The notes beneath the pieces are model-generated. The model was not told the DNA's origin. It made no database searches and worked only from the letters and a program-made list of their open reading frames with translations. From assembly GCF_026230105.1 (NCBI RefSeq), contig NC_079474.1:3110187-3174186 (forward strand): DNA of 64,000 bases. Direction: 5' to 3'. The DNA comes from Diorhabda sublineata (Eukaryota > Arthropoda > Insecta > Coleoptera > Chrysomelidae). Positions 11,121 through 24,500 of this stretch are shown piece after piece. The first letter of the stretch is position 1; every line of letters begins with the position of its first letter. The translations under genes and the position numbers were made by a program.

Positions 11121-12965
11121 TTTCTGCAGTGGCAAGCCTGGATTTCGTTTTTAAGCCAGGGATCATGTCTTTAAACGTTTATCAGTAAATATACGTATCG
11201 GAAATTCCTGCAAGGAAATTGGGTTTCGTTTCTGAGCTACTATTGATGTCTCTGTATGTTGATACGTACTCATATCGCAAATTCCTGCAGTGGCAAGCCT
11301 GGATTTCGTTTTCAAGCCAGGGATCATGTTTTTAAACGTTTATCAGTAAATATACGTATCGGAAATTCCTGCAAGGAAACTGGGTTTCGTTTCTGAGCTA
11401 CTATTGATGTCTCTGTATGTCGATACGAATTCATATCGCAAATTCCTGCAGTGGCAAGCCTGGATTTCGTTTTTAAGCCAGGGATCATGTCTTTAAACGT
11501 TTATCAGTAAATATACGTATCGGAAATTCCTGCAAGGAAACTGGGTTTCGTTTCTGAGCTACTATTGATGTCTCTGTATGTCGATACGAATTCATATCGC
11601 AAATTCCTGCAGTGGCAAGCCTGGATTTCGTTTTTAAGCCAGGGATCATGTCTTTAAACGTTTATCAGTAAATATACGTATCGGAAATTCCTGCAAGGAA
11701 ATTGGGTTTCGTTTCTGAGCTACTATTGATGTCTCTGTATGTTGATACGTACTCATATCGCAAATTCCTGCAGTGGCAAGCCTGGATTTCGTTTTCAAGC
11801 CAGGGATCATGTTTTTAAACGTTTATCAGTAAATATACGTATCGGAAATTCCTGCAAGGGAACTGGGTTTCGTTTCTGAGCTACTATTCATGTCTCTGTA
11901 TGTCGATACGTATTCATATCGCAAATTCCTGCAGTGGCAAGCCTGGATTTCGTTTTTGAGCCAGGGATCATGTCTTTAAACGTTTATCAGTAAATATACG
12001 TATCGGAAATTCCTGCAAGGAAACTGGGTTTCGTTTCTGAGCTACTATTGATGTCTCTGTATGTCGATACGAATTCATATCGCAAATTCCTGCAGTGGCA
12101 AGCCTGGATTTCGTTTTTAAGCCAGGGATCATGTCTTTAAACGTTTATCAGTAAATATACGTATCGGAAATTCCTGCAAGGAAACTGGGTTTCGTTTCTG
12201 AGCTACTATTGATGTCTCTGTATGTCGATACGAATTCATATCGCAAATTCCTGCAGTGGCAAGCCTGGATTTCGTTTTTAAGCCAGGGATCATGTCTTTA
12301 AACGTTTATCAGTAAATATACGTATCGGAAATTCCTGCAAGGAAACTGGGTTTCGTTTCTGAGCTACTATTGATGTCTCTGTATGTTGATACGTACTCAT
12401 ATCGCAAATTCCTGCAGTGGCAAGCCTGGATTTCGTTTTCAAGCCAGGGATCATGTTTTTAAACGTTTATCAGTAAATATACGTATCGGAAATTCCTGCA
12501 AGGGAACTGGGTTTCGTTTCTGAGCTACTATTCATGTCTCTGTATGTCGATACGTATTCATATCGCAAATTCCTGCAGTGGCAAGCCTGGATTTCGTTTT
12601 CAAGCCAGGGATCATGTTTTTAAACGTTTATCAGTAAATATACGTATCGGAAATTCCTGCAAGGAAACTGGGTTTCGTTTCTGAGCTACTATTGATGTCT
12701 CTGTATGTCGATACGTATTCATATCGCAAATTCCTGCAGTGGCAAGCCTGGATTTCGTTTTTAAGCCAGGGATCATGTCTTTAAACGTTTATCAATAAAT
12801 ATACGTATCGCAAATTCCTGCAAGGAAACTGGGTTTCGTTTCTGAGCTAGTATTGATGTCTCTATATTTCTATACAAATCTTTATCGCAAATTTCCGATA
12901 TAGCACCCTGGTTTTCGTTTCTAAGCCCGCCATTCATCACTAGAGGAATTGTTGAGACTTAAAAA
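11120..12965 (+). repeat. 161-bp satellite array, block 2 (about 11 copies)
   Basis: The marker 'catatcgcaaattcctg' occurs at 11271, 11432, 11593 and 11754, always 161 bp apart. The unit is the same dimer as block 1, with its own diagnostic bases (ggaaattcctgcaaggaaactg instead of gcaaattcctgtgagggaactg). Variant units (gttgatacgtactcat) recur at 11260, 11741 and 12385. A second variant (attcatgtctctg) recurs 644 bp apart, which indicates a recent four-unit duplication. The array ends in degenerate copies near 12870-12965. Confidence 0.93.
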
Positions 12966-13555
12966 CACAGGAAATTTGAAAAAAATTGGCCAATTTTGCT
13001 AAAAAATAATATTCTTTTCGTAAATTCCAGTAATTGGCAACTGGGGTTTTGTTGTTGAGCCAGCATTAATGTTTCTTGATGTTTATCAATCCAAATTCCT
13101 GCAAGGATTCATTGCTGTTCTATGTGTAGATACAAAATGTTCACTTAAACCATGACGTTTCGTTCTGTTATTAAATTCTTCAGCACCAAACAACTGTTCG
13201 GGAAAATTAGCTGCGTCCAGCAGGATTTTATAAATAATAAAAAATGTGCTTAGTTTTGTCACATATTTCCATTTACGATTATATTTACAAAAAAAAATAA
13301 TGGATTTCGTGTTTTTTAATCACAAATAATTTCATATCAAGGATAATTCTAATATGTTTAATCCTATTGATAATCGATTTTTTTCACCTGGCCTATATAA
13401 ATCGCTAAAATCCGCGTACGAAGATTTTTGATGCAGGCTCAGTGCAAGGACTTCACATATGATTACAATAAATCCTCGACTTATATGAACGCTTTTGCAA
13501 TAAATATGGCAGACTAAAATGTAGCATGCCTTCTTTTACATTATTTATGCATATT
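12965..13555. other. Unassigned AT-rich sequence
   Basis: The first bases (13020-13130) still contain very degenerate satellite half-units. After that I see no gene or repeat. Confidence 0.35.
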
Positions 13556-13880
13556 TTAAACTGCGTCGTCGGTGCTGAGATTAAATATTTTTTTGTCGAC
13601 TTTCTTATTGTCGCTATGTGAATTCACACTTGCGTTAGGCCAGTCCCAATAACCAAAAAAGAATATTCGTACCAATATAAATAAAATTTCCACATTACAT
13701 TGATATGTACAAAGAAAAATTGGTGACGTTCTCAAATCAATCAGGTGCTCTTTACGCCAAACATCAACAGATCTCTTAGTTTGTCCAACATAATTTATAA
13801 TCATGATTATTTTAACGTTTCACATTCGTTGTGATCGATATTAAAAGATGTTATTGCATTCTTTACAGTAAACTTTGCTT
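13556..13880 (-). pseudogene. Penelope-like retroelement relic (GIY-YIG endonuclease end)
   Basis: The reverse strand reads YVGQTKRSVDVWRKEHL (about 13735-13795). This matches the YIGQTxRxLxxRxxEH core of the GIY-YIG nuclease at the carboxyl end of Penelope-like elements. Upstream, the reverse strand reads YCKECN, similar to the Cys-rich CxxC segment that precedes the nuclease in these elements. The frame is interrupted between the two, so the copy is dead. Confidence 0.6.
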
Positions 13881-14008
13881 GATGACACTTTTCATTGTGC
13901 CCTAATTAATACCAACTGTTTGTGTAATCCTTTTCTGTAGTTTGGCCGAAGGAATTAATATCGTTGTCAGAGTGTACCTCCAACTTCATAAACCGAATAA
14001 GTTTGCAG

Positions 14009-14135
14009 AAGATTTCAGGTCAAGAAGAAGACTATCAGACCTTAAGCGATCCCAAACAAGTTTCACGACTTTTAGATCTAAATTGTGAAAATCTGGTGGC
14101 ACCATCTTCTGTACAAATATTTTACTTTAACATGA
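14009..14135 (+). other. Possible exon or transposon-derived frame, unrecognised
   Basis: An acceptor-like tract (aagtttgcag) precedes an open stretch reading KISGQEEDYQTLSDPKQVSR and onward to FNMK. It is followed by the donor-like AAG|GTAAGAG. The peptide looks protein-like but I cannot place it. The next 300 bp (14185-14400) contain GKAFQLAKR and a later NRVFNIAEG, which faintly resemble pogo/Jerky-type transposases, so this may be part of a decayed DNA transposon. Confidence 0.25.
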
Positions 14136-14809
14136 AGGTAAGAGACTGACCGATAGAAATCTTCGGAATGCAACATGCTTTGCAATGGACCGGACTTTTT
14201 GTGGATTGACAGGAAAAGCTTTCCAACTTGCAAAGAGAAAGAAAGGCCCACTGGAATTTCCTTTTCTCGAGCTTTGGGTTTTTTTTTTGATATTTTATGA
14301 AGGGATTCAACACCACCCAAACAGAGTTTTCAATATCGCCGAAGGCTGTTCGATGAGAGGGAAAAAGCAAATGGGGCTCTTGCTTTCTTGAACACGTTAG
14401 CCCAATTACTGAAAGATTCGGCAAAAAAAAAAGATTTTGTCACCATTAAGTTGGAATTGGAGAAGGTAAACAGTCTCTGAAGACGTAATTCAGTATTTTG
14501 TCTCCATGATTTGCTTACGACCCTCAAACGTCACAATAGATAAAACAATAATGGGCTCATTAAGAACTTTTTGTAGCGAAGGAATTAGTTTTTGAAAATA
14601 AACAACAGTCCAAATCATTTTGACTTTAATGACCTTTTTGTAAAATGCTATTTGAAAGTCCGAAACTATAAGGGGTTTTAGAAAGACGGGCGACGAAGAT
14701 TTCATCGTAGAATCACAGAAATTCCAACTGCAAGAGATGGTAAACAGCAGCAAACAGAAGATTTCGAACAATTTCTTGATATGCAGTGAAGAATCCTTAC
14801 CCCTCACTT

Positions 14810-15160
14810 AATTTTGGCCAATAAAATTCAATCACTTCCATATTGACTATGGAACTATAGGTCGGAAACACCTGCATCTAAAAATCATGTAAAAAGGAAG
14901 ATTTACGAAGAAAAAAAATAGTATTTTTGCAGCAATATCTAATCCTAGTGGAATAAAGTTCAATCCTAAGATATCTAAAATTGTAAAAACCAGATCAGTT
15001 ACTTCCGATGGCACAGGAAGTAATGTCTAAGCAAGCATCCGAAGATGCCAAAGATAAGTTTGGGTCTTCGGGTCCACGAACAGTACACACTTATTCCATA
15101 ATACCCCACCATTTTGTGGCTAGAACTGGTAATTTTCCTAACCGTTGGTCATATTCATAT
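14810..15160. other. Unassigned intergenic sequence
   Basis: I found nothing supported here. Open frames in the preceding 14.1-14.8 kb on both strands overlap each other and lack splice support. Confidence 0.3.
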
Positions 15161-15162
15161 TG

Positions 15163-15285
15163 GTGAACCTACAGTCTCTGAAGACGATAACTTGGTTATC
15201 GAAACGCACGTCAAATAGTGTAATTGTGAGTGTTGGTGTAGTGGTAGTGTAAATAGTGTGTTCAGTAAGAACTGGACGTAGTATT
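15163..15285 (+). repeat. Dispersed repeat with hammerhead-ribozyme-like core (copy 1)
   Basis: The segment contains CTGAAGA (15178), a hairpin of gataac/gttatc, GAAA (15201) and ACGTC (15208-15212). These are the order and spacing of a hammerhead ribozyme with a very short stem III. It is followed by a 'gtgtaattgtgagtgttggt' tail shared with copies at 38.6, 45.3 and 48.2 kb. Such motifs are known in Penelope-like elements. One base next to stem II (an extra C after CTGAAGA) deviates from the textbook core, so activity is unproven. Confidence 0.5.
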
Positions 15286-15289
15286 TCTT

Positions 15290-17235
15290 ATTAAAGACAT
15301 ATGGCATTATCACAAATTTTAATCAGTACGACACTGTTCGTGCAAGTCTGTCTAAAAAAATGTCTCAGTGGTCTAGGTGAACCCAAATGTCCACGGGATG
15401 AATCCCCAGGGATCAACGGGAGGCTTTCCAACAGCAGTATATGTCAATTTTGAAAATGGTCTATCAAAAAAAAGGTTGGAAACTTCTGTACTAAACTCTT
15501 AACTTTCCCTCTTCTAAAGGGTAGTATTTCAAAAGGATGTCAAAGGATGAGTAGCTCTAAAGTCCATAAATGCAGTTCATACAATCAATTTTTTGACTTT
15601 TAGTATAGAATCGATTATGTAACAAGCTTTTAAGTACAACAAAAAATATTGTAGACTACTTTTTCGATTTTTTTAGAAAGAAATATATCAATCCACTGAT
15701 TTATTGAACTAATAGTCAAAATATCTTTAGTGGAAGAGGTGATATAAACTTAGTATAATCTCAACGAGGATATGACGTGCACTTAACGTTTATTTATACT
15801 TAGTTCGTATCACGCACGTTTGGAAAACGCCATTTTATATATAAAACTACAAGGCGCATAAAGCAAAAAAAAACAGGATAAAACCAGACGAACACGAGGA
15901 TTAACATGGCGCATTCATGCAACTTGTAACTTTCCAGTTATTTTTAGTAATTACCAACTATAATTTTTACTTAGACTGAAATCACGCAACTTCAGATACA
16001 GAGAAATAAACAGTTCAATAAACGTAGTATTGCTTTAGAGACAGACTAGATTTATCGATGTTTGATGATTTATTATAAACAGTTTGAAGTAGGAATGCGA
16101 ACATTAACCACGGAAACGTTTAGTCTATATATTTACTATAAGTGTCGATTAATTGGTACAGTTGATTTATAGAGATATTTATTGAACAAGTATAGTCCAC
16201 ACACATTACTTCGATGTTATGCTGGTTGCCTGCTTTGAAGGAGTATCTATTTTATAATAATTGTTATCGTACTGTAAACGATAAACAACAATGATAATGA
16301 CTAAGGACAAATCGTATTCGAATAGTCATATAAGAATATTTGAATTTTCGAAAATAAACCATCCGCTAAGATCTATAAAACAACTCATTAATTTCCTATA
16401 CAAATAACGATTCATGAATAAGGAAATATTTATAATTTCCACAATATAACAAGCCATATTCTGTTTTGCGACTATCTAAGCTTGCAAGCAGTTAAAAAAA
16501 ATGTTGATGCTTCAATATTTGGTATATTAACTTGATTGATCTAATTATTACCCTATTATAGTCAACACATATATCACATTGAAGTGAAGTTGGTTGCCTA
16601 CCTAAGACATACTTTAGTACCAACTAAATGCAATAAAAATCAATCAATCACAGATATAATATTCCTGGTATTTAAGTCACTAAGAAAGAAATACAGCAAA
16701 TTTTCACGTTAACTTTTGGAAATATTGCGTATGCGTCCTGCCTCTCCATGGACCCCTTTATTATATCTTATAAGGATTTAAACATATATAAAAATGTATT
16801 AATTTTAATAAAGACAAGAACGTAGCAACTATTTTAATTTAAATCTTTTATTTTGATTATTAAAATTAGGCCTGTCTTTATCTATAGATAATTTTAATAT
16901 GTCTTGTATAATAAAGCTGCAAGAATTTTGTTTTTTAGCAATGGAAATCACGTATTTATTCAAAGTATTTTGTAATCAAATAACATGGGGGTTATAGGAA
17001 AAAATATTTTTTTGAGACCTTCAATGTTTTACCAAAATGTTATTGTTTGGGGGTTGTAAGAAAAAAATATTATTTTGAGTCCTTAACTTTTTGTCATAAT
17101 GTTTTGTAATTATTTCGTTATGTAATTCCAGTTTTTAATGACAAATTAAAATTTTTGTAATTTTTTCAAATCAATAATTACTTGTTTAAATATATTGAAA
17201 TAAAAAACCAAAGTTCATTACAAAATTTTTTATTA
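15290..17235. other. Intergenic AT-rich sequence downstream of eIF3k
   Basis: No gene was found. Around 16980-17100 a ~60-bp segment with 'gggggtt' and 'aaaaaatatt' is present twice in diverged form. This side is the 3' flank of eIF3k. Confidence 0.35.
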
Positions 17236-17239
17236 TATT

Positions 17240-17945
17240 TTAACGACATGACGCCATAATAGCTCCCACATTCTCAAAATCAATTTTTTCATTTATATTT
17301 TTGGTTTTAATATTTTCGTCTTGGTTAGCAATGAAAATCAAGTTCCCAGACATCTCTTTCCATCCATATTTCTTTACCCATAACTTGAGGGTACTGTCAT
17401 CAACGTCACCAAGGAGCTGTGCCAAATGAGTTCTCTCAATCGTTTGGTAGGTAATTCCAACTACGTGGCAAACAAATTTTCTAATAGAATCCACAAAACC
17501 AGTGATATTTTGGAATAAATCAGGTAATGTATGGATTCTTGTCCAAAAACGTTGGAAATCACACTGTTCCAATATATCTGCTAGATATACAATTTGATTG
17601 ATTGGTTCTTGAGACAATTGTTTATCATAGAGAAGACATTTGCAAAGAATAAAATCTGTATGTGGCAAATTCGTCAATGCTTTCAACAAAATCTGGCAAG
17701 TTATATCAATATTGAAGCTTAGAGGATTAAATTGATATAATTTGAGTACAGCTAAATTCGCTTCCAAATCGTACGAATTTTCTCGCGATTGAACTTCTAC
17801 GTAACGTTCCAAAGTTGGTAAATTATCTGGATTATATCTGCAAACAAATTAGGTTATATACATGTGTTTTTGAACAATCATAAAATTGTTACCTTTCTAT
17901 GCCTTTTAACATAAAAGCTACAGTTTGCTTCATAGCTTCTGCCAT
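17240..17945 (-). CDS. eIF3k: Eukaryotic translation initiation factor 3 subunit K
   Basis: This small PCI/winged-helix subunit of eIF3 takes part in 43S pre-initiation complex assembly in the cytoplasm. Exon 1 is 17893-17945 ([17 protein letters not shown] plus a split Arg codon, donor AG|GTAAC). Exon 2 is 17240-17837 (acceptor TTTGCAG), starting [20 protein letters not shown] and ending IMASCR with TAA at 17242-17240. The joined product is 216 aa, close to the usual ~218-222 aa for the family. Hallmarks are the [17 protein letters not shown] helix repeat near residue 40 and the winged-helix end with [22 protein letters not shown]. The gene is divergent from TFIP11, about 595 bp start-to-start, which suggests a shared promoter region. 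No damage is visible. Confidence 0.96.
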
Positions 17946-18540
17946 TTTTTCGTCGTAATTAGTACTATTTACAAAATTATTAAGATTGTAAATACTCAAC
18001 AAGCCAAAAATAAGAAAGACAAGTTAACCTTTTCCTCTTATTCTTTTTATATTACATTTTACTAATAATTAGCCCTCAGTCAATCAGTTATACCAACATT
18101 AATAACTAATATTACTTAATAAAAGGTAAAAATGATTTGAATTCATAAAAATTTATCCTAAACATAAATTTATTGATAAATTAATGTATTTTATCTAAAT
18201 TTATCGAATAATTTCATCTAATTATACTTCGGAAACTATAACCCAGGTTCAGGTAGATCACTTATTAACTGATTGCGGATTCTAACCCATAATATTTAGA
18301 TCATACTAGAACTTTTAATTTTTATTACTTTTTTTGTGCGTTAATTTTTTGAGAATATCTATTTAAGGGAATTAAATAATTTTTAATAATAAATATAAAA
18401 ATAAAGAAGAAATCGAAAGTTGGTAAAACGTATCACACCTGTCACTCAACTGTCAATTGGTCAGTTGTACAAAAACGTAAATGATTATGCTTTACTAAAC
18501 TAATTCTGTTTATTATAAAATTGGGATAAAATTTATTAAA
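17946..18540. promoter_or_regulatory. Shared upstream region of divergent eIF3k and TFIP11
   Basis: These 595 bp separate two start codons reading away from each other. Both encode broadly expressed core-machinery proteins, a common setting for a bidirectional promoter. The sequence is AT-rich, and I see no clear TATA box placed for either gene. Confidence 0.45.
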
Positions 18541-21500
18541 ATGTCTGACGACGAAATGGAAAAATTCGAGATCACAGACTATGATCTGGAAAATGAGTTT
18601 AATATTAATAGAACTAGAAAAAAACAGAGTAAACACCACCAAATTTATGGTAACAAAATCATTTAAAACACTTTTCTTTCATATATTGTATATAAGTTTT
18701 TCAATTTTGTGTTCCCAATTGTGGAGTTATCATTTTTAACATTTTTAATCAAGTCAATATATTAGATATTCGTATTTATATTGTGTAATAGGCATATGGG
18801 CAGACGACAGTGACGGAGAAGATGATAAGAAGTCTTTTAAATACAAAAAACAACCGAAAAATTATTCAGCACCTATAGGATTTGTAGCTGGTGGAGTTCA
18901 TCAAGCTGGTAAGAAAAAGGATGATGAGAAAAAAACGACTAAAATGGATGAGGATTCTGAGGAAGTGGAAACAAAACAATCTTTCAAATTACGCGATAGT
19001 TCAGATGAATCAGAGGATGAAGTTCCAACGAGAGCAGGTTGTATATTTTTATTTTTTAAAATTTATTTTCCGAATTTTATTGTTTTTTCAGGTTTCGGTA
19101 TCAGTAATAATAAAAAATCCATCCAATCGACTGTCACTGAAATAAATGCTGATATAGCTGGAATGAGAACAAAGAGTACTGTAAATCAATCATTGATTAA
19201 TAAAGGTGTAGGTCATTGGGAAAAACATACAAAAGGAATCGGAGCTAAACTGTTACTTCAAATGGGTTTTCAACCTGGGAAAGGTCTCGGAAAAGACCTA
19301 CAAGGTATTTCAGCTCCAGTTGAAGCTCATTTAAGAAAAGGAAGAGGAGCTATTGGGGCTTACGGACCTGAAAAATCCGCCAGCATTCCTAAAATGAAGG
19401 TAAAACTGTTATTCAATTTAAAAATTATGGGATAATAGTTCTATTTTAGGATAATACATTGAAGATGGAAATAGAAAACGAAACTGATGAAACGAAAGGC
19501 GAATCAAAGTGGAAGAAAACTGAATCTTTAAGCAAGAAGAGCAGATATTATTACAGAAGTGTTGATGATGTTATCGAAAAAGGTAAACGACCAGGAGCTT
19601 ATAGAAATTTGGGAAATGCAAGGTAAAAAATATATAGTTGAGGTCTAAATGTGATTATTGTGAATTTTTTTGGAGATATTGTATACTTTAGTTTATCCAC
19701 CCTTATGGGTGTACGATTTGGAGATTTTTAATTAAAAAACAATCTGTTGGACTTCGTAACCTGCCCCCCTCCTTCAGAATGGAAGTAATTGTTCAAGACA
19801 ATAATTTCCTTTTCAAAATTAGGCAATATTGCACCAATTAGGATCTGTTAATCATCTAGTTAAATGATACAAAGGGTCTCTTGTTTTACCTACTATTAAT
19901 GTATCATCTCTGGAATTACACAATTTTTGTCTTATATTAATGTGATTAATTTATCTACCTAATTCAAATTGATTATTGTATTCGTTGAGATTTATTGTAC
20001 ACTTACTGGTTCTAATGGGAACCAACGTCATAGTTAAGGGATTCCAAGTGTCCCTTAGACACTTGAAGTTCCATTAACTGATCAAATTACTTCTGTTTTA
20101 TATTGATATGAATCAAACGACCATAGTTATCATTATTTATAGCTTTTATGTATAATAGGATACTGGTATTTAAACCGATTCTTGATAGTGTGGTATTCGG
20201 ATTATTGAAACCAAGTTTAAATAATTATTTTCTTGCATAATAAATAGTGTGAATGTTTTAATACATAGAATATGGTCAACCATCATTGGTTAGCTCCAAG
20301 ATACATTACAGTAACTTCCTCACTCATCTTTTTCACATATCTGAACCATCTCAGTTGATTTTCTTCTATGTATTGTTCTGCAAGTTTTATATCTAATATT
20401 TGATTGTATTTTCATGGTCATAATCTAGTCTTGTTCCCAATTTGCAAACATTTGCAAACTTTATGTTAGTATGGGTATAACTATTATTTTATAAATTTCT
20501 ACACCCTTATTTTTTTTCAAAAAAACATTATTTTCCCTTGAAATTATTTGAAATTTGGAACTGTATAGGCAATTTCGTTCATAAAATAGAGGACAAGAAA
20601 GTTATTAGTCAAAAACTGTGTTGTAAAATATATTTAAAGTTCAATTTGTTCTCTTGGAATATGTTTGTACAAGAAACTTTTCCATTTCTCTTTGTTGTAT
20701 CATTCTGTGTCTAATCCGTAGTCATTTTTGTCTTATTCTAACTTTTTCAATGATAGAAGCAAGGGTTCGGATACAAAACTATCTGAAATGCCAAATATTA
20801 CCATTAAGCAATAATTCTATTTTCAATCTATAATTAAAAACCAGCAAATTAAATTTATAACTAATTGTTTCCTAACAATTATTTTTTAATGTATATCCTT
20901 TTTATTTTAGTGAACTCAGCAAGGTTAAGGTAATAGATATGACAGGACCTCAACAGAGAGTTCTTAGTGGGTATCATGCTCTAAGCGGACTAAAAGCACC
21001 TCCTGGAGTTGAACATTTTGAAGATGTCATCCATAAAAAATGTTCGAATTTTGCTTTGCCTGAAATTCAACATAATTTAGATTTATTAGTCGATATGTGT
21101 GAACAAGTAAGTAGATTTTAAAGTTAATGAAATTTGTATTATTTCAGGTTACCGTTTAAATTTAATATGAAATAGGAAGTTGTCCAAATCTCACCTAGCT
21201 GGATTTTATGGTATTTTGTAGGATGTTAAAAGGAAATGGTCTTCCGGAAGTATATTCATGCATTTAGAAATGACATTGGAACTGAAGCTAATAATGAAAT
21301 GAAAAATATTATTCAAAATCCTTAGGAATACTATGAAGATTTAATAAATGCGTAATAAGGGATTTTCCTTCGATTTCTGTTTATTAGAGAGCAAAAATAG
21401 AGCTGTAGAATACTCTGTATGGAATCCCAAGTATACAATGTTGAAAATGATACATATAACACCATTTTGAGGAATGGATTTATAAGAATTACTACTCAAG

Positions 21501-24500
21501 AAGCAAAAAAAAAGCAGTAAAATAGTCTGTGGGAAGTAGAAAAAGTGTCTAAAAAGGCTTCAAATCAACCAAAATTAGTAGTGAAGTGATGAGAATAACT
21601 CCCAATCATCAGGATTACTTTAAAAAAGTTGATAGGTGCAAAATAAGGGGTGCATATGTATGTTTTGCACATTTTATATGCTAGAGAGCAAAAATAGAAC
21701 TGTAGAAAGCTTTGTACTAAACTCCAGGTATACAATGTTGGAAATGATACATATACGGATATGGATTTACAAGAAATACTATTCAAGAAGCTAAAACAAA
21801 TAAAAACAGTGACATAGTTTGCGAGAAGCACAAAAAATGTCTAAAAAGACTCCACATCAACCAAAATTAGTAGTGGAGTGAAGAGAATGGCTTAAAAATG
21901 GTTTACTCATCTCCAGCAACTTCTATTGTCTCACTCAATATGTCCCAAAAATATTTTCTCTCTTTCAAACTTGCATATTCATTTGGACCATACACTATAA
22001 TAATTATTATTATGCTTTAGTTATTCTTTCAGTATTTTTTTTTCAAATTCTCACTTAGTTCATTTTTCTTTCCTGCTAGTTCTCTAATGTTTCATGTTGC
22101 TATTTCTTTCATTTTCTATCTTTTTTCCATGATATATTTTCTTTTATTTGTCTTTGTTAATATATATATAGTTATATATTTATTTCCGTTACTTCATTTT
22201 TACCTAATTTCCAAAAATTCCTAGCTACCAAACTACTCAAATATACAGATTGAAATTTTCACAGCAGTTTTATGTTAAAACTCAGTATAACATACCAAAA
22301 ATTAGATTTTTATCAAGCCCTTCACATCAAAGATATTAGAGAACATTTATAAAAAAATAATGTAACTAATATTAGGGTTAATAATAATTTTAATACAAGT
22401 TATTAGATTAGGTTTATTATTATAACAAAAATCATTTTTTAATTACACCCTCTAACTTAAAATGCAATTATTTTCAATTGCAAATTTCAAGTATGCGACT
22501 CCAAAATATTTAAATAAAGAAGTAGGTATTAAAGATACAGGATACCTTAAGGATAATGAGGGTATTGGAATGATTAGTCTAGGACTTACCAATGATTTTT
22601 CCGTAAGAGCTTACAGATTCAAGAATTTCCTCTAAAAAATATTTAAAAATTGTTTTTCTACTACTGAAGGGTAGTAGTGAATATATAAAATTTTTCAAAA
22701 ATGGTCAAGAAACCACCTTTGCACCAAAGAAAATTTACTGGGAGTACAAGAAGAGTCTAAAAATGCTTTGTATGAACTAAAGTTAGTAGTGGAGTGACAG
22801 AAAATCCCCTGGACTAAGACACAAAATATTTTTATTTGTTGGGGAGTCAAATATACCAAACACCAGATCTGCTACAGACCATTTTAGGGAGTTGGTCTGC
22901 TTGTGAAGAAAAATTATCAAGAAATCACTTTTGCACAACTTTAAATGGATTTTTTCTCATCAGGCTAAAAGAAAAAGTAGGGGAGTACAAAAAGTGTCCA
23001 GAAATGCTTCGCGTCAACTGAAGTTAGTGGAATGAAACAAAATCCCCAAAACTACTATGAAAGATACAAAAGGGGTGCATCAATGTTTCCTACCCTTTTT
23101 ATTTGTTGGAGAGTCAAATATACTAAACACCAGGTCTGCTACATTGTAAATGTCACATATAAGACCTTTTAGGGTAGTGATCTACTTGTGAAGTCAAAAC
23201 AGCCCCCAAAACCGACAAACGATTACAAAATCGATTTCAGTAGTTCAAATAGGATACAAAAATAATTGTTGAATAATTTTTTACTTAATAATTGTTTTTT
23301 TAAAGGATATCATCAGAATAGACAGAAATACAAGATTCAACGAAGACAGGATCATAGCTTTGGAACAAGAGGAAAAATCCCTGAAGGAAGCGTTAAGGAA
23401 AGAGGACGTTCTGTTGAATAATTTAAAAGACGTTCGAAATATAGTTGACAAATTAATGGATACCTCACAGACTTATTCTTTAGGCCAAATCGCCGATATA
23501 TTCAAACAATTACAGGTGATTCAATTAAATTTTTTTTTCAAATTTTTTAATCCTTTTTTAATTGATGATCCTTTTAGGAAGATCATCGGGAAGAATACGA
23601 GTTGTACGAATTGGGCGAATTGGCTCCAGGATTGATAGGTCCTTTGTTAACATCCGCTCTGGCTAATTGGAATCCTTTGGCTCATCCTCATCAGTACACC
23701 GATGTATACGGACAATGGAAGGAGATCCTGGAAAGGCGGTTTCATCAACGTGGGAATCTAGAAGGTAATAAAATGGGAATACAGCCGTATGATAATCTAA
23801 TTTGGCATACTTGGATGCCTGTTATGAGAACTTGTGTTAGGTAAGTTAAGCTTTGTACCTTTTTGTTTATGTGTATGGGACGGAGATGAGAAATATTTTA
23901 ATTTGTGTTTTTATTTTCGAAAACTTAGCGGTAACATATATATTTATCCTTTTTTTATATTTTATATATATATCTTTTTAATTCTATGAAAGAAAATGGG
24001 AATCCTAGTAGTTCTAAAAGGATATCCGAGTAAAATTTAGGTTATGTTTTTCTTAAATTCCAATTTCGTTTTTTAATTTAGTCTTTTTTGTTTATACATT
24101 GTGTCTTAACTTTTCCCAATAATGGTTATTTACAAATCAGGTGTTTGTCATCAAAAGTTAGATGAAAATCTGCGGTTTTTAGGTTAGGATGTAGTAAAAA
24201 GTCACTTGGAAAACATTTCAGGTCAATTTGGTAACCATTTTATCTCTTTATCAGCTGATAAGACCATTATTAAACTTTTATTGGCAGTGGGTAAAAGTGA
24301 ATCTTTATTCAGTTCCATGGTTGATTGCAGATGTCTTCGAATGTTATTTAATTTCATTTTAGTTATGAATTTGTCAACTTGAGCTCTTAGGACACCAGAT
24401 GTTGCTATCTATTCTAATTTCTTCCATCATAAATTCAATCCTTGATGCAAAACTTTTTGAGATCTTTTTCTGTATTGTTTCTTTAAGGAATCAAATGGTT

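Noticed and set aside
14078..14807. Several overlapping minus-strand frames of 65-105 codons
   Set aside because: They overlap each other and plus-strand frames, have no recognisable domain and no coherent splice sites.
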